NCBI RefSeq assembly: GCF_900215485.1
Contig: NZ_OCMZ01000002.1
Coordinates: 62,001-126,000 of the forward strand
Direction: 5' to 3'
Length of the DNA: 64,000 bases
Origin: Nitrosovibrio sp. Nv4
GTDB lineage: Bacteria > Pseudomonadota > Gammaproteobacteria > Burkholderiales > Nitrosomonadaceae
The notes beneath the pieces are model-generated. The model had not been told where the DNA came from. It saw nothing but the letters and a program-made list of their open reading frames with translations, and made no database searches. The translations under genes were made by a program, and so were the position numbers. Of this stretch, positions 44,763 through 54,847 are shown piece after piece; position 1 is the first letter of the stretch; the number at the start of each line of letters is the position of its first letter.

Positions 44763-44947
44763 TTCTCTTCTCTTGGTTGTTTAGTTGACTGATGAATCAG
44801 ACTGAGATGTCTGAGCAAAGTTCGCTTGCGGTTGAAAACCAGAAAAATTTCTCCGGCCAGGCAGAGAAGTGCTACCAGATAGGATCCCCATACGTAGAAT
44901 CCGTATCCGCCCATGTCCAGAAATTCCGATAGACCACCCCAGTTCAC
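44759..44947 (-). CDS. ccmD: heme exporter subunit CcmD
   Basis: This 62-residue protein has one membrane helix ([21 protein letters not shown]) and a basic C-terminal half ([10 protein letters not shown]), the CcmD layout. It is needed for release of holo-CcmE from the CcmABC complex. The GTG at 44947 overlaps the ccmC stop as GTGA, and the family pattern begins there ([19 protein letters not shown]); a further GTG upstream is in frame but less likely. It overlaps ccmE by ATGA. Confidence 0.88.
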   Translation of the reverse strand: MNWGGLSEFLDMGGYGFYVWGSYLVALLCLAGEIFLVFNRKRTLLRHLSLIHQSTKQPREEK

Positions 44948-45684
44948 TGTACGGCCCCCTGTAACTCGCCCACCCACGCGGTGTGGCGCTCACGTTCCAG
45001 GATAATGGCCCGTGTGCGTATCAGTATCACGGCGATTGCGTACATCCAGCATGCGATGGACATGATCAGCATGCCTGTCAGCATGGTGGATGCCATTTTC
45101 GGTGATTGGGTCAGGCTGACGGAAGCTCCCTGGTGCAGCGTATTCCACCATTTCACAGAGAAATATATGATCGGTACGTTCACTACCCCAACGAGAGCGA
45201 TCATTGCGCCTGCCTTGTCGGCGCGGCGTGGGTCATCTATTGCCGCCTGCAGCGACATGAAGCCGATATAGAGGAACAGCAGGATCAATTCGGATGTGAG
45301 CCGTGCATCCCATACCCACCAGGTTCCCCACATGGGCTTGCCCCATAGCGCGCCCGTCCATAAGGCAAGAAAGGTAAACATTGCTCCTGTCGGCGCAATG
45401 GCTGTGGCCACCATGGAGGAAAGGCGGGTGTTGAACGCCAGGCCGATACCGGACCACATCGCCATTATCACGTAGAGAAACATGGATAGCCAGGCGGCAG
45501 GGACGTGAATGAAAATAATGCGATAAGCTTCACCCTGCTGAAAATCAGTGGGCGCTACAAAGAAACCGACATAAAGCCCTGCCACGAATAATATGGCCGC
45601 AGCGATGGAAAAAAACGGGATCATTTTGCCGGCAAGGAAGTAGAAACTTGACGGAGAGGAATATTTAAACCAGTTAATCGCCAT
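44944..45684 (-). CDS. ccmC: heme exporter / CcmE heme-loading protein CcmC
   Basis: This 246-residue protein has six helices and the WWD domain WGTWWVWDARLTSELILLFLYI (about 119-140), with conserved histidines before and after it. It attaches heme to CcmE. It starts a second block of the operon, because 398 bases separate it from ccmB; that gap holds a perfect 14 bp tandem repeat. Confidence 0.94.
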   Translation of the reverse strand: MAINWFKYSSPSSFYFLAGKMIPFFSIAAAILFVAGLYVGFFVAPTDFQQGEAYRIIFIHVPAAWLSMFLYVIMAMWSGIGLAFNTRLSSMVATAIAPTGAMFTFLALWTGALWGKPMWGTWWVWDARLTSELILLFLYIGFMSLQAAIDDPRRADKAGAMIALVGVVNVPIIYFSVKWWNTLHQGASVSLTQSPKMASTMLTGMLIMSIACWMYAIAVILIRTRAIILERERHTAWVGELQGAVQ

Positions 45685-45722
45685 ATGGAAAAATACCGAG
45701 TTCCTGTTTGAGGTGTTTGTTT

Positions 45723-45750
45723 TTGCGCCTCAAGTGTTGCGCCTCAAGTG
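45723..45750. repeat. perfect tandem repeat of 14 bp in the ccmB-ccmC gap
   Basis: TTGCGCCTCAAGTG occurs twice, head to tail. It lies about 40 bases in front of the ccmC start, in the 398-base gap between ccmB and ccmC (45685-46082) that has no supported gene. It could be a duplicated regulator site or replication slippage. Confidence 0.55.
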
Positions 45751-46082
45751 CTTAACTGCAAATTTTAACCTAAAAACCTTAAATTCAGAATTGGTTTCTT
45801 TGGAAAGCTCTGAATAAGTCTCGAGTTTGGCAGCTGGGCCGCGACCGGTCTTGAATCGGAGTGGGATGACATCACAGGAGAACGGGCAACTGTAGGACGT
45901 GGGCAAGTATCATGGATTTGGCAATAAACGGTGGCTTCCTTCGTTGCCACAATCAACTTCGGCTGAGCGCTTTGGCGTAACGTGTGTGGACAGCCAAGTT
46001 TTTACCTTCGTCATGCGTTTTATGCCCACCCTCATTTTGCTGCGCTCGGTGATCAAAATGAAAGACTTGCTCAGACTTTCCG

Positions 46083-46742
46083 TTACTCCATCGAAATCCG
46101 CAATGACACGGCCGCGGTCCATGGCGCCAGGGCAAGAGATGCCAGCAGAAATGCACCCAGCAGCGACATATGTGCTCCAGCACCCAAACCCGCTACGCTT
46201 GCTTCCACCCCGCCGGCGCCAAATATCAGTACCGGAATATAGAGGGGCAACACCAGCAGCGACACCAGCACCCCCCCGCCTCGCAATCCCAAAGTCAGCG
46301 CCGCGCCAATCGCACCAATCAGACTTAATACGGGTGTTCCCAGCAATAATGAGGCCGTCAGGACCAGCAGCGCATCCGCCGATAAATCATATTGGATGCC
46401 CAGCACGGGAGCCATCAGCACCAGGGGCACACCTGTTACCAGCCAGTGCGCCAGCGCCTTGCCCAGTACAAGCAGGGATAGCGACTGAGGGGAAAGCAGC
46501 ATCTGCTCCAGCGTGCCATCAAGGTGATCGCTGGAAAACATCCGCCCCAGCGACAACATCGAGGCCAGCAGTGCGGCCACCCACACGACGCCTGGCGCCA
46601 TGGTTCGGAGCATGTTCATCTCCGGCCCCACGCCGAGAGGAAACAGGCTCACGACGATGATAAAAAAAAACAGGGTCGTCAAGACATCTGACCGACGTCG
46701 CATCGCGAGCAGAAGGTCGCGCTGGATTATCCGCAGAAACAT
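46083..46742 (-). CDS. ccmB: heme exporter subunit CcmB
   Basis: This 219-residue protein has six hydrophobic segments and the CcmB pattern: MFLRIIQRDLLLAMRRRSDV at the start, a central SLGRMFSSDHLDGTLEQMLLSP and a C-terminal ALAPWTAAVSLRISME. It is the membrane part of the CcmAB ATPase that acts with CcmC and CcmD in releasing heme-loaded CcmE. The start codon follows the ccmA stop with a one-base gap. Confidence 0.94.
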   Translation of the reverse strand: MFLRIIQRDLLLAMRRRSDVLTTLFFFIIVVSLFPLGVGPEMNMLRTMAPGVVWVAALLASMLSLGRMFSSDHLDGTLEQMLLSPQSLSLLVLGKALAHWLVTGVPLVLMAPVLGIQYDLSADALLVLTASLLLGTPVLSLIGAIGAALTLGLRGGGVLVSLLVLPLYIPVLIFGAGGVEASVAGLGAGAHMSLLGAFLLASLALAPWTAAVSLRISME

Positions 46743-46743
46743 G

Positions 46744-47364
46744 TCAGGCGAGCTGCAACCGCTGGGTTGCGCAGGCAGTTATCTCGATCTCCTGATGAGT
46801 TGTCATCACTATCATGCCGCCGTGTTCCAGGTGCCGCTCCATTAAACCCTGTACCAGTTTCACTGCTACTGTATCCAACGCCGTCAGGGGCTCATCCAGT
46901 ATCCATAGCACGGTACTGCATACCAGCAGGCGCGCCAGCGTCACCCTGCGCCGCTGTCCCTGCGACAATACTTTGGCCGGCAACAGCTCGCGTCCTCCCA
47001 GTCCCATGTGCTGCAAGGCTTCATGCGCCTTATGTTCATCGATTTCGGTACCAGCCAGGGCACTGGAAATACGAAGGTTTTCTATGGCGGTCAAATCGTC
47101 TTTTACGCCGCTTAAATGGCCAAGATAGGTCATTGCGCCGTAGTAGTCGCCGCCCAGAGAGCGAATTTCGACGCCATCCCAGCGAATTTCTCCATGAGCT
47201 GGAGTTGCAAGCCCGCACAACATGCGTAAAAGGCTGGTTTTACCGCTGCCATTGGGCCCCTGAACCTGCATCAACCCGCCCGTTTCGAGGGAAAAATCGA
47301 TACCGGTGAATAATTTGCGGTCACCGCGCACGCACGTCAGGTTGTGTCCTTGCAGCGTTGGCAT
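46744..47364 (-). CDS. ccmA: heme exporter ATP-binding subunit CcmA
   Basis: This 206-residue ABC ATPase has Walker A GPNGSGKTS (36-44), the signature LSQGQRRRVTLARLL and Walker B LWILDEPLTALD. The short length and the lack of a membrane part are typical of CcmA. It opens the ccm operon. A TATAAT reading toward it lies at 47394-47389, 25 bases before the start codon, in the same 10-base context as at guaB. Confidence 0.94.
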   Translation of the reverse strand: MPTLQGHNLTCVRGDRKLFTGIDFSLETGGLMQVQGPNGSGKTSLLRMLCGLATPAHGEIRWDGVEIRSLGGDYYGAMTYLGHLSGVKDDLTAIENLRISSALAGTEIDEHKAHEALQHMGLGGRELLPAKVLSQGQRRRVTLARLLVCSTVLWILDEPLTALDTVAVKLVQGLMERHLEHGGMIVMTTHQEIEITACATQRLQLA

Positions 47365-47388
47365 TTGTCGAAGCCAAAAAAGCCAGCA

Positions 47389-47394
47389 TTATAG
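47389..47394 (-). promoter_or_regulatory. likely -10 box of the ccm operon
   Basis: TATAAT on the minus strand stands in the context GCTATAATGC, 25 bases before ccmA. No convincing -35 element is visible. The 540-base gap 47365-47904 contains nothing else that I can support; a few short open frames in it lack motifs. Confidence 0.45.
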
Positions 47395-47904
47395 CGTATC
47401 GAGGAGACAGGTGGCCTTGCGTATAATTTACATACAGACCAATACGGTCGAAGCCAATAAACTTCGAGTTGTAATACTGCTACAGGGTGGCGCAGATTTC
47501 TTCGCAAGTGGTCCGACTAGCCACAGGGATAGGCGGCCAAACAAGCGAAGCATCACGCCGTATCGATCAGCAGGTTCCTAGTCTGCGAAGCAGCAGATTG
47601 AGGGTGAAGAATAACACCTGTCAGAGCATGTAATGCGCGATGATAATCAGGTGCCGCGGCAACAAAGTGAGGCAATTTGCATACGGTGCAATGCGCCTTT
47701 GCTTCTTGTCGTCTTACAACGCTGGGGGTGAACGGTTTGTTTACCTTCGGGATCAGAGCCTGTGTTGCAACTGACACCAAGAAAGCCTCTGACCCGGTCC
47801 GATTTTGGGAGGGCTGGTTGATAATCCGGCCTCCATCGAGGTTTATTCAGAGGCTTATAAATATTCCAGATGTCCCCATGCGTTTATCGGGCCTGTTCCG
47901 TTGT

Positions 47905-48384
47905 TCAGGTTTTCGCCTTGTCTTGCTGAAACATTGTCTTGGCGCGCTGTTTGATTTCGTCCAGTGAGAGATCTTCGTTGTGAGTCGCGAGGAACCACAT
48001 ATGCCCGAATGGGTCCTGCAGCGTGCCTGTCCTGTCACCGTAAAACTGATCCTGGACTGGCTTGATGGCCTTGGCGCCTGCACTCACCGCCTGATTAAAC
48101 AACGCGTCCACATCTTTTACATATAAATGAAGACCAATGGGCGAGCCGCCTAAGGATTGCGGATTACGAAATGGGCTTTCGCCGCCGCAATCGTCAGCCA
48201 TCATGATGCGGGAATCGCCAATTTGAATCTCGGCATGTCCGATTTTGCCGCCGGGCATATCCATTCTGTATAATTCCGCTGCGTTAAACGCTCGCTCGTA
48301 AAATTCAATGGCATCGGCAGCGCCATTTATCATCAGGTACGGGGTAACGGTATGGTAACCATCGGGTATGGGTCTGGTTGTCAT
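47905..48384 (-). CDS. VOC family (PhnB/glyoxalase-like) protein
   Basis: This 159-residue protein has two VOC half-repeats with the PhnB-like pattern TVTPYLMINGAADAIEFYERAF, GHAEIQIGDSRIMMADD, LHLYVKDVDALF and GDRTGTLQDPFGHMWFLATH. PhnB-type VOC proteins bind a metal and a small substrate, but their reactions are mostly unknown; the name from the phosphonate operon does not imply that function. AGGAG lies seven bases before the ATG. It is a separate gene on the same strand as the M64 cluster. Confidence 0.88.
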   Translation of the reverse strand: MTTRPIPDGYHTVTPYLMINGAADAIEFYERAFNAAELYRMDMPGGKIGHAEIQIGDSRIMMADDCGGESPFRNPQSLGGSPIGLHLYVKDVDALFNQAVSAGAKAIKPVQDQFYGDRTGTLQDPFGHMWFLATHNEDLSLDEIKQRAKTMFQQDKAKT

Positions 48385-48572
48385 GTCTGTACTCCTCTTT
48401 CAAGTGGATTTTTCGCATCGCTGATATACAGGGATACAGGGGTGGCATACTTCTGTGCATCCTCTCTGCCAAGTGCTTGTTAAACCGTACTATCAGGAAT
48501 TTCGTTAATGGTCCGCCTACTACATTTACAGGGCCGGCGGATCAGGCAGTTTTGTATCATCGGACTTTGATC

Positions 48573-51239
48573 TCATCCGTCCTCCGCCCTCGACCGGCAC
48601 CGTTCGCCCAAACATTTAAGAAGCGTCGGCAGGTCGACGCCCATCTCCTTGAACCTTTGCGTGAGTTCGTCACTGATTACACCTCTCTCCCGCAGGCAGT
48701 ACAGCAAATCGCACAGATCGCTGCTCTTTGGATGGTTCGGATCCCAGTTGTCGCCTCCTGGCGTCGCCACTGCAGTAAGCGTGCGTTCTCGTTCGAAAAG
48801 TAGTCCGCGCATGGTCTCGCCGCGTGCGCGAACGCGGAAACTGAAAACCCCCGGTATTTGCAGTTGATAGGCCGCAACGAATTGGCCTCCCGAATCCAGG
48901 CCCAGTGCGATAACGTCGGTTACGCCGCCCTGGCGCATTATTTCTGCCCACACGTCCGCATGGCCCCTGAGCGGCGCCTCATACTCGCGCAGCGACGCTG
49001 TCAGATGGATGATGGCGCCGATCTCGAAACTCGTCTGCGTCGCATAAGCCGAAAAGGTCAAGCTGGAATAGACGTGTGCCACGACCTCATACGGTAGAAC
49101 CGCCCGTTGCGCGACACCTTCCGGCAATGCGCGAAGTGGTTTCAGCACAGCGTGCCACAGTCCGGCATGGGTTCCGGCGGCCTGAGCCGGGAGCACCGGC
49201 AAGGCGCACCGGTAATAGGACGCATACTGACTCATCACAAATTCAGAGTTGGCTCCGCCCGGCCCTGAGGTTGGCGTGATAAGTGAACCGTCCGGCGCTT
49301 CAAGCTGACAATCGATGGCCTGTGGAACAGGACTCAACACGATCAGATCCATTCCATAATCCGCCTCGCAAATCCAGAACGGAATGCGATGCTCGGAATT
49401 CCTGCCGAGAACGCCTCGTGGATCGACCGCGATTTGTGCGTTCGAGACGCCAGCAAGAATTTGCAGAAAGTACTTGCCGAGCCGCATCGGCTGGTCAGTT
49501 GAGAGTGCGCCAGTAATCATAAGATACCCGTTGTGCCCCTGGCACAGCGTTGTCAGCGCGGGAACGCTGATATTGGAGGGCAGTCCGAAACCGACCGCAT
49601 ATGTGTTTGCCGTGATACTGCCTGAGACATCGGCGAGCGGAGGAGGGCGGTTCCACATTCCATCGGTGAGCACCACCATTGCCGTCACATCATATGGAGG
49701 GGTCGCTGCCGCTTGCGCGTCATCCAGCATCTGCTTTCCCTGCATTACGCCGTCGCCGATGGATGTTGCGCCCGCGGGATCGATATCGCTTCCTGAAATA
49801 TGTCCGATCGCCGTCGTACGCCCCGCACCGCCGGGAGCAGCGCCGACGTCCTGGATTTCCATTAACCGTTGCGCAGCTTCGTTGAAACGGACAAGTCCAA
49901 TCCCGTCCCCGGACTGCATGATGCTGATAAAAGCGTTGGCCGCCTCGCGCAGTTTCTGCACCTTGGCAACTGCATCGCCGGCGTCGTCATTCATACTACC
50001 AGACCGATCGAGCACAAGCACGACGGCCGCGCGGGGACGCGCGATGGTGTTGGCAAGAATGTTGATCGTCCAGGTCTGGTCTGTCTCGACGCAACGAACG
50101 GTAACGTCCCCGCTGGCGGAATCGCCCGGGTTTGTCGACGTGTATGCCAACCAGATGCGGGCTTGCATGATGGGGAGAATCGGATCGCTGGTGACAGTGA
50201 CAGATGTGCCATACGGTGTGTCGAAACCGCCGGCCGGTCCCGCGATAATTTCGAACGTGAGGCTGCGGCAGGCTACGACCTCCCATACGATTGCACGATG
50301 CGTCGTGATGCCGACACCCCCCATTCCCGCCGGAACGTCCCGGAAATCAATACTCGGTGTAATCAGGCTGATCGATTCAGCCGGTAGAAACGGTTGTAGC
50401 GTTTGGCGGATAACACCGGCACATACAGGACAGAACGGCGCGTAGTCCCGCATGTAGCAACTCGGCAGCGGACGGTAGGTGTTGCAGTCCGAGTAAATCG
50501 CTCCCTCATATGTACCTACCGCTCCTGCCGCCGGAAGCGTCGCAGGAGGTATGCAGGTGGAAGCCGCGCAGCCTGGATCACATTGTGACGGCATGGGCGT
50601 GGTATCGGCAATCAAAGTACGCCACTTGTTCGTGGCGCGATTCGTGTCCCGCGTCACATTAGGCTGGGAAGGTTCTCCTGCCGGTGTGCCCACCCCGTTG
50701 CCGCCATACTCATCCGCCAGCCCAAAAGCACTGTGGCCAATTTCGTGAATTGCAATCTGGGATGCCAGGGTATTTGTGGAACAGGTGGCGATTGTTCCAC
50801 CCGAGCCGCCATACTTGCTCGAATTGACGATGCAAAGCACCTGATGCCTGAGCGGTACCTGGGCTGTGGCAACTGACAATGCCAAGGCTGTATTTACGGT
50901 CAGCAGGCGATCAAGAGGCGTCCCGGCAAAATCCGTGCAGAATGTTGCGTCGAAATAAGTGTTGGCTGTTGTTGGCGTTCCGCCAGCGCACCCGGGATCA
51001 TCAGCGCCACTATCGGTTGAGACGACGTCAACCCGATGCACGTTGATTCCACAAAAGAGTTCGTCCAGGGGCGGGGCCGTGCGCAGGGTCACCAGGAAAT
51101 TCTGTACATCTGAGTGATACCGGGGCAACTCGCTCGCGCGGTATCCGTCGCCTAGAATGATGAGATTCCAGCGGGCACTGTCGGGACCGTGATCGACAAT
51201 CTTCGTCGTGCCAGCAACATATCCATCACTCGCGCTCAT
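48573..51239 (-). CDS. M64-type metallopeptidase fused to a von Willebrand factor A domain
   Basis: This 888-residue protein has an N-terminal M64 (IgA peptidase-like) domain (about 10-285) with the zinc site H165-E-x-x-H169 and GLADEYGG, plus the Met/Cys-rich block SCYMRDYAPFCPVC. A VWA domain (about 403-600) has an intact MIDAS DRSGS (411-415) and LTDG. C-terminal beta-domains (about 610-840) and a short helical tail follow. There is no N-terminal signal peptide, which is odd for a family of mainly secreted peptidases. AGGAGG lies inside the end of the partner gene, and the start overlaps that stop (ATGA, 51236-51239). The substrate is unknown. Confidence 0.85.
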   Translation of the reverse strand: MSASDGYVAGTTKIVDHGPDSARWNLIILGDGYRASELPRYHSDVQNFLVTLRTAPPLDELFCGINVHRVDVVSTDSGADDPGCAGGTPTTANTYFDATFCTDFAGTPLDRLLTVNTALALSVATAQVPLRHQVLCIVNSSKYGGSGGTIATCSTNTLASQIAIHEIGHSAFGLADEYGGNGVGTPAGEPSQPNVTRDTNRATNKWRTLIADTTPMPSQCDPGCAASTCIPPATLPAAGAVGTYEGAIYSDCNTYRPLPSCYMRDYAPFCPVCAGVIRQTLQPFLPAESISLITPSIDFRDVPAGMGGVGITTHRAIVWEVVACRSLTFEIIAGPAGGFDTPYGTSVTVTSDPILPIMQARIWLAYTSTNPGDSASGDVTVRCVETDQTWTINILANTIARPRAAVVLVLDRSGSMNDDAGDAVAKVQKLREAANAFISIMQSGDGIGLVRFNEAAQRLMEIQDVGAAPGGAGRTTAIGHISGSDIDPAGATSIGDGVMQGKQMLDDAQAAATPPYDVTAMVVLTDGMWNRPPPLADVSGSITANTYAVGFGLPSNISVPALTTLCQGHNGYLMITGALSTDQPMRLGKYFLQILAGVSNAQIAVDPRGVLGRNSEHRIPFWICEADYGMDLIVLSPVPQAIDCQLEAPDGSLITPTSGPGGANSEFVMSQYASYYRCALPVLPAQAAGTHAGLWHAVLKPLRALPEGVAQRAVLPYEVVAHVYSSLTFSAYATQTSFEIGAIIHLTASLREYEAPLRGHADVWAEIMRQGGVTDVIALGLDSGGQFVAAYQLQIPGVFSFRVRARGETMRGLLFERERTLTAVATPGGDNWDPNHPKSSDLCDLLYCLRERGVISDELTQRFKEMGVDLPTLLKCLGERCRSRAEDG

Positions 51240-51706
51240 TGGCTGCCTCCTCTTTCTCCCCTGGGTATGTCGAATCTCGCCAGTTCAGTTGATCCCGCCT
51301 GCAACGCACCTGCCCGAGTCACGTCTAGCGACTCACCCATCAGCGCCACTGATGCAGCATCCGGCTTATCCGGAAGAAGCACTTCGAAGATGCTTTCCTT
51401 GACATCGCCAAATTCACGCCGAATTCTGCCGTCGGGCGAATGCACCTCCACCGATCCGGCCAACGGCGAATGGATAAGCCGATGAAAAATGACGTGGTTG
51501 TTCTCGTCGCGAAGCTCCATCCAGAATCCGCCATGCCTCGGGATCTGCGGAGCTTCTCCAATCGAAGGGGGGCAAATCATTTGCAGTCGTTCATGCGATA
51601 TCAACTGAACTGCTCCGCCCGCGACCCGAAAGGTGAGCCGGAGCGTTTTGGGAGATTGTCTGACATCCGGGCGTTTTGCCTGATCGGGCTGATCGATATT
51701 CGACAT
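51236..51706 (-). CDS. small beta-rich partner of the M64/VWA protein, function unknown
   Basis: The 156 residues have a polar N-terminus and a body of predicted strands (TLRLTFRVAGGAVQLISHER, GFWMELRDENNHVIFHRL, SVEVHSPDGRIRREF), with no signal peptide or membrane helix. AGGAGG in front of the ATG at 51706 decides the start. The stop overlaps the peptidase start by four bases, so the two are translationally coupled and probably work together. I recall similar two-gene units beside M64 proteins in actinobacteria but cannot verify this here. It might be a chaperone, inhibitor or substrate adaptor; that is speculation. Confidence 0.65.
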   Translation of the reverse strand: MSNIDQPDQAKRPDVRQSPKTLRLTFRVAGGAVQLISHERLQMICPPSIGEAPQIPRHGGFWMELRDENNHVIFHRLIHSPLAGSVEVHSPDGRIRREFGDVKESIFEVLLPDKPDAASVALMGESLDVTRAGALQAGSTELARFDIPRGERGGSQ

Positions 51707-51841
51707 ACTTCCTCCTGTAAGTGAAAGCGCAATTAGCGTGAGCACACTGGTCACACTGGCGTTGCCAATCGAACTATTATTTCATTTCATGGCACGGCTT
51801 CCCGGCCTCTTCAAGCGATGCAGGCCTGCTGCGGCGCCTTG

Positions 51842-52780
51842 TCATGCCGATGCGATTTCGCGCTCCAGCGCTGACCGGTCCCAATGCGCCAGCGTGGCGG
51901 CAGCTTCGTAGGTAGTCTGAAGGAATGAGAGCAGCGTTTGCGAAGGATTTGCGGCTGTACGCACGGCTTCATAGGGAAGGATAAACTCACCCAGCTTGTC
52001 ATGAAAATACGCGGCCTCTGGCTGAACTGGATAGTCGCTGAAACCGGGGGGACTGGGATAAGCGTAAGAATAGAACGCGGCTTCACCCACGCCTGTCCCC
52101 GGCCAAAAACCTGCGCTCGATACCTCGTGCGAATACGCTTCTTGCGTTATTCTGTCGGCAACATTAGGAAAGCCGCCGGGATGCTTCGGGGCAGTTCGTC
52201 CGGAAAACCGGGTCACAGCCAGGTCTATACCTCCCCAAAAGAAATGCACCGGGCTCACCTTGCCTGTGAAGCGAGCGCGGAATTCCTTGAAGACGCAATC
52301 GGTCTGCACGAGCGCATGCCAGAAGAGGGAAGCCGCGTTCGCGTCGTAGCTCGCATGCTGCTCATCTTTCTCGAATGGTATTGCCACCTCCACCTCGACC
52401 GGGCGGGTAAAGATCCTGACCTCGATACCGAGTTCGGCCAGCGCCTGCATAGTCTTGCGGTAGAAGTTGGCGACAGACATTGGTTCTAGAGCGAATGAGC
52501 GATCATTGCCTTGCGAAGTCGTGATGCAGAGCGCGTGAGAGATGAAGTCGAAGTCGATGGCAAATGTAAACATCCCGTAGGGGATGGGCGAAGTTGTGAG
52601 GCCGTGCGTGGTAACATAAAGTGTAGAGCCCCAACTATGGTTGATGTCCGGGGAGAGCGTCAGCCGGATTTTACCGACGACCTGTGCCCACATATTGAGC
52701 GTGGTACAGGTGTCCTGCCACCCTTCCAACAGCGGCAACCTGGGCCAATCGTTGGGGCCAGCTATATGCTTCATTGTCAT
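51842..52780 (-). CDS. DUF5996 family protein
   Basis: This 312-residue soluble protein starts (after AGGAGG and six bases) at the ATG at 52780. It has WPRLPLLEGWQDTCTTLNMWAQVVGKIRL, FDFISHALCITTSQG and VSPVHFFWGGIDLAVTRFSGR, then a C-terminal FYSYAYPSPPGF block. This is the DUF5996 pattern, a family of unknown function with many conserved aromatic residues and histidines that look like a binding pocket. It is upstream of, and in the same direction as, the M64 pair, with 135 bases between. Confidence 0.78.
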   Translation of the reverse strand: MTMKHIAGPNDWPRLPLLEGWQDTCTTLNMWAQVVGKIRLTLSPDINHSWGSTLYVTTHGLTTSPIPYGMFTFAIDFDFISHALCITTSQGNDRSFALEPMSVANFYRKTMQALAELGIEVRIFTRPVEVEVAIPFEKDEQHASYDANAASLFWHALVQTDCVFKEFRARFTGKVSPVHFFWGGIDLAVTRFSGRTAPKHPGGFPNVADRITQEAYSHEVSSAGFWPGTGVGEAAFYSYAYPSPPGFSDYPVQPEAAYFHDKLGEFILPYEAVRTAANPSQTLLSFLQTTYEAAATLAHWDRSALEREIASA

Positions 52781-52969
52781 GATCATCCTCCTGACTGACA
52801 AATGCCTTTACGGTACCTCACTCACATGCCTGTGCTATTGGTATGCTGTGCCTTGTGTGCAGGCAGATGGCGGATTAAGTGGTAATATCTTTCGTTGGCG
52901 CAATCGGGCGCACGCGCAAGGGGTGGCGCGTTGACGTTATCGCTTTCGAACTGCTCTTTATAGACGCCG

Positions 52970-53266
52970 TTAATTCAGATCGGGACAGGGACCGCATGTT
53001 CCGGCCTCGTGATCGTAGCATCCACACTCTCCGGTTTCTTCGTTGCATACTACGATAAGTACGAAGGGACCATCAGCTTCGGACGCGCCTGAAGACGAGA
53101 TTCTGAAGTGTGACCATTGAACGGGCGTGCCATGCAGACGATTCATTATTGTGCTCATCTCTTGCACTTTGCCGGTAATCTCTTCAAATAAACGTGCCAT
53201 CCTGTCCTTGTCTTCTCCCTTGAGTGATTTGAGCGACTTCAGTTTTTTTCGTACAGACTTAGGCAT
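52970..53266 (-). CDS. small protein with cysteine-rich C-terminus, function unknown
   Basis: The 98 residues comprise a basic helical start (MPKSVRKKLKSLKSLKGEDK), a coiled segment (about 20-45) and a C-terminal tail with five cysteines in the pattern C-N-x(5)-C-x-C-x(7)-C-x-x-C. The cysteines could bind zinc or an iron-sulfur cluster. GGGGA precedes the ATG at 53266. It is not similar to a family I know. It is the first gene of the four that read toward the M64/VWA protein, 189 bases before DUF5996, so membership of one operon is only possible. Confidence 0.6.
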   Translation of the reverse strand: MPKSVRKKLKSLKSLKGEDKDRMARLFEEITGKVQEMSTIMNRLHGTPVQWSHFRISSSGASEADGPFVLIVVCNEETGECGCYDHEAGTCGPCPDLN

Positions 53267-53868
53267 ATTCAATCCCCGAAAAGGTTATTTAAGGTTCTGC
53301 AGCCAAATAATATAACCACACCTACTATTTTCTTAGACCATATTGTGCCTAATAGCAAGGAGGATAAGTTCGATAAATCTGTGCGAGAGTTGCTCCAGGA
53401 ATGCGGGGCGATGGTCAGCTTCCTGATTCGAATTAGAGGGCGTTTGCAGCGATTCAGAGGATGTCCGAAGCACGATAACCGTAAAAATAATAGGTAGGAT
53501 TATCTTTTGACGTCTTTATCGTAGAATGCGTCCTATTGATACAGCATTTGGCAGCTGGTTATTACATTGAAATTATCAGATGCGCCAATCGGCTCGGCCA
53601 GACTCTACGCGGCCGCCATGCAGCGTTCAGCACCAAATTAGACTGAATATTGGGCGCGGCTAGATAAAGCTGGAGAAGATAACCTCGACCCGCGGTCGGT
53701 TTTATTATTGAACCTGAATGAAGCGTGTGCGGGTTTGCAAGTACCGCGGCCAGACCGCGGCCAGACGAAATCGTGGTGAGTCGCTTATCGCACGGCGTAA
53801 GACGAGGGACAGCCCAGCTGCTCAGGTTGGGCTTTCCACGAGAATTTTTACCGCGACCTGGAACGTGA
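53267..53868. other. 602-base gap before tadA
   Basis: The gap has no supported gene. It holds an 11 bp tandem repeat (ACCGCGGCCAG at 53743-53753 and 53754-53764) and a weak hairpin (AGCCCA / TGGGCT, 53811-53833). It must contain divergent promoters for the cysteine-rich gene and tadA, but no clear -35/-10 pair was seen. Confidence 0.4.
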
Positions 53869-54838
<970 letters not shown>

Positions 54839-54847
54839 AGGGTTACG

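Noticed and set aside
47553-47780. 75-codon minus-strand frame upstream of the ccm operon
   Set aside because: It has no ribosome site or family motif and overlaps other short random frames.
49384-50445. 353-codon open frame on the plus strand
   Set aside because: It lies fully antisense to the M64/VWA gene, whose zinc and MIDAS motifs are intact. The antisense translation has no motif and a Ser/Pro/Arg-rich composition typical of shadow frames.
53430-53460. T-loop-like GATTCGAAT suggesting a tRNA
   Set aside because: No acceptor, D or anticodon stems can be drawn around it.
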